From: DAOPMC01 sp035392025
Lineage (GTDB): Bacteria; Bacillota_I; Bacilli_A; RF39; UBA660
Reading direction: 5' to 3'
Length of the DNA stretch: 14,969 nucleotides
Assembly (NCBI GenBank): GCA_035392025.1
Contig: DAOPMC010000023.1
Span: forward strand, 1 to 14,969
This document shows, piece by piece, positions 11,532 through 14,969 of this stretch. The translations under genes and the position numbers were made by a program. Position 1 is the first letter of the stretch. Each line of letters opens with the position of its first letter. The notes beneath the pieces were generated by a model that saw only the letters and a program-made list of their open reading frames with translations, did not search any database and was not told where the DNA came from.

Positions 11532-12119
11532 CTAAAACACCCCCAAAACCTTTAACAAAACATAACCACCAATTAAAGCAACACCAACCCATAACAACCA
11601 ACCCATATTACCCTTCTTCTTAGCATTAGCATCAAGCTCTTTCTTCTCCATCATATTAGCCAAAGTAATTTCAGCCATGCTACTAATATTAAGAGCTTTA
11701 GCAGTCAATATATCATCTGTACCACCAAAACTAACTTCTCGTTCTAAATCCTCAACAACACCACCCACAGGAAGAAGACGCCACTCAGGTATAACAAGAG
11801 CACCAAACTTATTCTTATAACTATAAACAGCTTCTGGTTCAAAACCATGATAAGGCTTAACCCTAACTTGTTTATAATTAGGATCAACATCAATCAAACC
11901 CATAGTACTCTCAGCCCAAAAAAAATCAATAGTCTTATTATTCTTCAAATAAACAACCAAGAATTTACCTTCTTTAACACTCTTTTTAGCCTTACGCTTA
12001 ACACTACTAGGAAACTTAAACAACTTAAACTTCTTTCTATTCTTAGCTTCTTCAATCTCAGCATCTATTCTTTGTTTTTTTAAATCCTCAATATCTTGTT
12101 TCATCTGTGCTATACTCAT
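11532..12119 (-). CDS. C-terminally membrane-anchored protein, 195 residues
   Basis: In order, the protein has an N-terminal charged helix or coiled coil (residues 3 to 30), a strongly basic stretch (29 to 50, including SSVKRKAKKSVKEGK), a beta-rich globular part (52 to 120, WAESTMGLIDVDPNYKQVRV onwards), an acidic helix, and a C-terminal hydrophobic anchor at 172 to 193 (GWLLWVGVALIGGYVLLKVL). With no signal peptide, the bulk would stay cytoplasmic or inside the virion, tail-anchored to the membrane. The basic patch could contact DNA or lipid head groups. It overlaps the preceding gene by 4 nt (ATGA). The family is not recognised; a matrix-like link between membrane and genome is a plausible guess only. 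Confidence 0.85.
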   Translation of the reverse strand: MSIAQMKQDIEDLKKQRIDAEIEEAKNRKKFKLFKFPSSVKRKAKKSVKEGKFLVVYLKNNKTIDFFWAESTMGLIDVDPNYKQVRVKPYHGFEPEAVYSYKNKFGALVIPEWRLLPVGGVVEDLEREVSFGGTDDILTAKALNISSMAEITLANMMEKKELDANAKKKGNMGWLLWVGVALIGGYVLLKVLGVF

Positions 12120-12622
12120 TCTTCTTCTCCTCCCTTAACTGTTTCTTCACTACCACCCCAAATGCTACTCTTCTTCGTCACAGTTTTATCACCCATAGTC
12201 TTTCTTATTTGTTTTTGAGTAGTTATTAGTTGTAAAAAGAAACCTTTTTTGGATGTACTAGTTGTTATAACATTACTAGTTTTATTCCTAGAATATTCAG
12301 CAAATCCTTTATAACCAGCAATTTCTGCATAATTAGCAATATCATTATACTTACGCACACCATAAGTAAGATTACCAAGTTCACTTTGACCTAAGTTACC
12401 AGTTCTATTCATACTTAAATGTTCATCTTTCTTTATCTTAAAAACATCACGCAAAAACTTCAATATATCATCCCTAGCACCAGGCATAGGAATATTATTA
12501 GGACTATCCTCACTTTGCACGTTAGCATCATTAATATAAGCATCAAGCTCATCATCAGTTAAACCAAACTGCTTCTTTAACTGCTCCCTCTCCTCAGCAC
12601 TAAGATTATTATAATCAACCAT
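12116..12622 (-). CDS. Hypothetical 168-residue soluble protein
   Basis: This protein is unrecognised. Residues 1 to 35 are an acidic helical segment (LSAEEREQLKKQFGLTDDEL). Next comes a Pro/Asn linker and a helical core (ARDDILKFLRDVFKIKKDEH), then a Gly/Asn/Tyr-rich part (GNLTYGVRKYNDIANYAEIA) and a basic, Thr/Ser-rich C-terminus. No membrane segment, Cys cluster or catalytic motif is visible. The ATG at 12622 has GAGGT 9 nt upstream. The last codons, encoding KGGEEE, create the AAGGGAGGAG ribosome binding site for the next gene, and the ATGA junction gives a 4-nt overlap with it. Context suggests a structural or assembly protein. Confidence 0.85.
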   Translation of the reverse strand: MVDYNNLSAEEREQLKKQFGLTDDELDAYINDANVQSEDSPNNIPMPGARDDILKFLRDVFKIKKDEHLSMNRTGNLGQSELGNLTYGVRKYNDIANYAEIAGYKGFAEYSRNKTSNVITTSTSKKGFFLQLITTQKQIRKTMGDKTVTKKSSIWGGSEETVKGGEEE

Positions 12623-12625
12623 TCT

Positions 12626-12748
12626 TCATTTACCTCTTAATTCATTTATGAAATCTCCTATGGTTTGTTTTTTAAAATGCAAATAAATAAATAAACCAAT
12701 AATTGCAAGTATTATTAATCCAAATATCGGATCTCCTGTTCCAGCCAA
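12626..12748 (-). CDS. 40-residue single-span membrane protein (TTG start)
   Basis: This short gene falls below usual length cut-offs. It starts with TTG at 12748, with GGTGA placed about 8 nt upstream, and reads MAGTGDPIFGLIILAIIGLF, then IYLHFKKQTIGDFINELRGK. Residues 8 to 25 form one hydrophobic helix followed by a basic KK stop-transfer signal and a short cytoplasmic tail. It fits exactly between the stop of the 100-residue gene and the ATG of the 168-residue gene, and its tail codons contain the AGAGGT ribosome binding site of the latter. Small single-span proteins of this kind are common in archaeal virions, but the function is unknown. Confidence 0.65.
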   Translation of the reverse strand: MAGTGDPIFGLIILAIIGLFIYLHFKKQTIGDFINELRGK

Positions 12749-12755
12749 ATTATTT

Positions 12756-13058
12756 TCACCTTCTTATAGGAGTATAACCCTGACTACGCATTTCACTCAA
12801 TATATACTCATCTTGACAACTTATTTCTGTCAAAAAGGCCAGGGTATTTATCATAGATTCATATTCTTCTAAGTGTTTTTTCTTAATTAAATCTATTTCT
12901 TCTTGTTTCTTAACACCTATCGTTTTTGGAAGCCAAAGATCCTTTACACTTACAAATTTAGAAGGTTCAACCTCAACCCTAACATCTTTGGCTTCTTTTG
13001 AAACGAATAAACGAAATGCTCCTTTACTGCTATTAAAATAATATGTTTTAGTAAACAT
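12756..13058 (-). CDS. Hypothetical 100-residue soluble protein
   Basis: This is an unrecognised protein of 100 residues. The N-terminal half looks beta-rich (TKTYYFNSSKGAFRLFVSKE, then VRVEVEPSKFVSVKDLWLP) and the C-terminal half is a charged helix (EEIDLIKKKHLEEYESMINTLAFLTEIS). It ends in a basic PIRR tail. There is one Cys and no visible catalytic motif. The ATG follows the upstream stop after 4 nt. Its TGA stop lies inside the GGTGA ribosome binding site of the next tiny gene, so the two are probably translationally coupled. Membership of the structural-type operon is the only clue to its role. Confidence 0.8.
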   Translation of the reverse strand: MFTKTYYFNSSKGAFRLFVSKEAKDVRVEVEPSKFVSVKDLWLPKTIGVKKQEEIDLIKKKHLEEYESMINTLAFLTEISCQDEYILSEMRSQGYTPIRR

Positions 13059-13062
13059 TTTT

Positions 13063-13299
13063 TTATTCTAGTAGATTCTCTAGTTTATCTAACTTGTTCA
13101 GTATTAATACAAGTACTGCTTGTAAATCCAATTGCTCTTCACTAGCATTATCTATTATTACTTCACTAGTCTGAGTTGCTATTGTTCCAACACTATACCT
13201 ATCTTCAACTTCACTCTTCTTAACCACAGATCCTTCTTCTGTCTTCTTTGTTTCAACCACTAAAGGTTCTTCTACTTTCTTCTTTTTAGGCCATACCAC
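13063..13299 (-). CDS. Small charged hypothetical protein with C-terminal amphipathic helix
   Basis: This 78-residue protein is not recognised. It opens with WPKKKKVEEP, has a charged, Val- and Glu-rich middle, and ends in a Leu-rich amphipathic helix (LQAVLVLILNKLDKLENLLE) likely to oligomerise or bind a partner. Two GTG starts are in frame, at 13308 and 13299. I choose 13299 because GAGGAGGAG lies 8 nt before it; the same element lies almost on top of the 13308 codon. With the 13299 start the gene begins just after the TAA of the upstream glycoprotein; with 13308 the two would overlap by 7 nt. Its place between membrane and structural-type genes suggests a minor virion or assembly protein, which is inference only. 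Confidence 0.7.
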   Translation of the reverse strand: MVWPKKKKVEEPLVVETKKTEEGSVVKKSEVEDRYSVGTIATQTSEVIIDNASEEQLDLQAVLVLILNKLDKLENLLE

Positions 13300-13301
13300 T
13301 T

Positions 13302-14969
13302 TTACCACTCCTCCTCATCTTGTTCATTACCACTCTCTATCATATTGAGAGTGCTAGTAACCCAAATCCACGCACCAAAACCAAACAACAACACTCCAAC
13401 TATTAAATTCATTGTTTCAGTTAAGTTATTGATTGGTTCTATTAGCATCATTACACCTGCTAAAAATAATAATAAACCACCAAACATTATAAATATATTA
13501 TTCTTCCAAATCAAACCAATAATTAACAACACTAAACCTAGTATTATTATTAAAAAGAACACATTAAAAGTACTTGCATCAACAGTACAAGTCTGCGTAT
13601 AATCACTTGGTTTATCATATTCCTCAGGACAAGCATTAACATCACTATATGTAACATCTTGAAACCCATCAATACACTTACCAATATTTGTTACCCAGTT
13701 ATTTTTGCACAAGTCCAAATAACAACCAGTATCACTTGTTATGTATTGTGTCATGTATAATTCGTATAATCCATAATAAGAGTACATAGTGTTATTTATA
13801 GTTAAATAACCAGTAGAGTTTGTAAAAGTTAAGTTATTTGTTCCATTCACGCCACTAATAAAAGTTTCACCACTAAGAATATCAGTAGTCCAATTAAAAA
13901 AGACATCAACACCAGTACTATTAACCGTCAAGGTTTCATTACAAGGACTCAGAAACTCAGAACCAACATAAAAATAATCACTATAACTATAACTACTCAA
14001 ATTATTAGTATCAGTAACCTTAACCATTACATAATAATAACCAGGAGATAAATTTTGTAATGTATGATTTATACTTGTTTCATTCGTAGTATTAATATAT
14101 TTTATTTCATTAAAATCAACATCTACTATGTACCATGAATAATTACTTATATCACCATAAAAAGCACTGCTATCTGTACGGTTTGCTGTTAAAATATCCT
14201 GATAATAAAAAGATTCCTTATTCAACAAAACATTCACACTCGTAGGTGGTAAATACGAAATATTAAAATAATCAGTTCTTGAAACACTACAAACCGTTTC
14301 TGTACTGTTAACAGTGCAAACATTATACTTTAAACCCTCAGTATTATTATCGTATTGATGCAGATGTAAATCGACCGTGTACAAATCCCCTAGATTAGTC
14401 CACGAGTTACCGTTATTATTACTGTATTTTACGCTATCATCCCTAGATGTAACATTAACATAACCCAAATAAACAGTTCCGCTTTCACGAGTAAAAACAA
14501 AACTACTATTACTAGTAACTTTTACACTTCCAACTGAACCGTTAATTATGGGCATACTAAAAACATTATGCTTACTATGACTACCGTGACTATGATTAAA
14601 ATCAGATGTATCAAACACGCCGAACAAAACACAATTATTATTATTCTTAATATTACCAGTTGTATAAGAAGAATTACAATAATAAACTCTACCATTACCA
14701 GACGCACTAACCATTGCTTCTAGGAAACTATTAGTTTTACTCGTATTAATTCCTATTAAACTAACAAGATAATAATTATTACTATTACTAATAGTAAAAT
14801 TACCATGAGGAGTATTCTCCATTATTGACTCGTTAATATTATACACGGCAGGGTAAACCTCGTTATCATAAAGAGAATAAGTATAAAGTTCCCCAGTATT
14901 ATTAGTGTAATTCTTCTGAAAACCATTATAACTAGTACCATTAATAACTATTTGTGCATTAACAAAACT
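13302..14969 (-). CDS. Large surface glycoprotein with three C-terminal membrane segments (5' end outside window)
   Basis: The reading frame is open to the window edge, so the 555 residues seen are the C-terminal part. A GTG at 14846 is internal: the codons upstream of it continue in frame, with the same Asn/Tyr/Thr-rich composition. The ectodomain is packed with N-x-S/T sequons. It holds a His-rich patch (NHSHGSHSKHN) and a PKD/Ig-like beta stretch beginning near PPTSVNVLLNKE. A Cys-rich membrane-proximal segment follows (DTGCYLDLCKNNW, then GKCIDGFQ, ACPEEY and TCTVD). The C-terminus has three hydrophobic helices (FFLIIILGLVLLIIG; IFIMFGGLLLFLAGVMML; LIVGVLLFGFGAWIWV) and an acidic tail ending EQDEEEW. 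The topology suggests an extracellular, probably glycosylated domain anchored in a virion or host membrane, as for an archaeal virus spike. It overlaps or abuts the next gene. Spike function is inference; a host-derived S-layer or adhesin protein is the alternative. Confidence 0.85.
   Translation of the reverse strand, partial: SFVNAQIVINGTSYNGFQKNYTNNTGELYTYSLYDNEVYPAVYNINESIMENTPHGNFTISNSNNYYLVSLIGINTSKTNSFLEAMVSASGNGRVYYCNSSYTTGNIKNNNNCVLFGVFDTSDFNHSHGSHSKHNVFSMPIINGSVGSVKVTSNSSFVFTRESGTVYLGYVNVTSRDDSVKYSNNNGNSWTNLGDLYTVDLHLHQYDNNTEGLKYNVCTVNSTETVCSVSRTDYFNISYLPPTSVNVLLNKESFYYQDILTANRTDSSAFYGDISNYSWYIVDVDFNEIKYINTTNETSINHTLQNLSPGYYYVMVKVTDTNNLSSYSYSDYFYVGSEFLSPCNETLTVNSTGVDVFFNWTTDILSGETFISGVNGTNNLTFTNSTGYLTINNTMYSYYGLYELYMTQYITSDTGCYLDLCKNNWVTNIGKCIDGFQDVTYSDVNACPEEYDKPSDYTQTCTVDASTFNVFFLIIILGLVLLIIGLIWKNNIFIMFGGLLLFLAGVMMLIEPINNLTETMNLIVGVLLFGFGAWIWVTSTLNMIESGNEQDEEEW

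Noticed and set aside
13302..14846. GTG at 14846 as the start of the glycoprotein
   Set aside because: The frame is open without a stop to the window edge with the same composition and sequons, there is no binding site at the GTG, and no signal peptide follows.
1..14969. CRISPR array, tRNA genes, integrase or insertion sequence
   Set aside because: No regularly spaced 25-40 bp repeats, no tRNA-like cloverleaf, and no tyrosine/serine recombinase or transposase motifs were found on either strand by eye.

Overview
This window looks like part of the genome of an archaeal virus or virus-like plasmid. The DNA is AT-rich and every gene I can support lies on the minus strand, so transcription runs from high to low coordinates. 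Start sites carry ribosome binding sites complementary to an archaeal 16S tail (AGGAGGTGA or parts of it). Three intergenic regions carry TATA-like boxes at archaeal spacing. Neighbouring genes overlap by 1 to 22 nt or abut, with ATGA, TTGA or TAATG junctions. A class III (pilin-type) signal peptide and an archaeal-style primase core with a D5-type helicase point the same way. The NKGQ leader and the Asn/Thr-rich glycoproteins would suit a DPANN-type or methanogen host; that is inference. No tRNA, rRNA, CRISPR array, integrase or insertion sequence was seen.

Region by region, in transcription order. (1) 14969-11361: a truncated large surface glycoprotein with three C-terminal membrane segments, then six small to mid-sized proteins, two of them membrane-anchored. 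Several are virion-protein candidates and none has a recognised enzymatic motif. (2) 11335-5429: a promoter-like region with a perfect 16-bp palindrome, then a small basic protein, an 849-residue soluble protein, a 35-residue basic protein, a 98-residue pilin-signal double-membrane protein that I propose as the major coat protein, a 700-residue glycoprotein with a signal peptide, and two small polytopic membrane proteins. (3) 5406-4540: a run of very small Lys-rich proteins, each with a near-perfect ribosome binding site, interrupted by a 100-N gap whose flanks share 7 bp. (4) 4529-2198: a 150-bp nest of inverted and direct repeats, a promoter, then a three-gene replication operon (small beta-rich protein, minimal AEP primase, SF3/D5 helicase). 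(5) 2181-1922: an AT-rich, hairpin- and iteron-bearing region that is the best candidate replication origin, merging into a strong TATA promoter with a perfect 8-4-8 operator palindrome. (6) 1900-3: eleven genes of 27 to 91 residues, including a ribbon-helix-helix regulator, two membrane proteins and four consecutive zinc-binding microproteins.

Taken together the layout is a virus-like genome with a structural half (membrane coat protein, two spike-like glycoproteins, accessory membrane proteins, basic DNA-binding candidates) and a replication/early half. A membrane-protein coat with a large glycosylated spike is reminiscent of spindle-shaped or pleomorphic archaeal viruses, but no protein here can be assigned to a named family by eye except the helicase and the primase. 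At least thirteen genes here are shorter than 60 codons and would be missed by a typical length cut-off.
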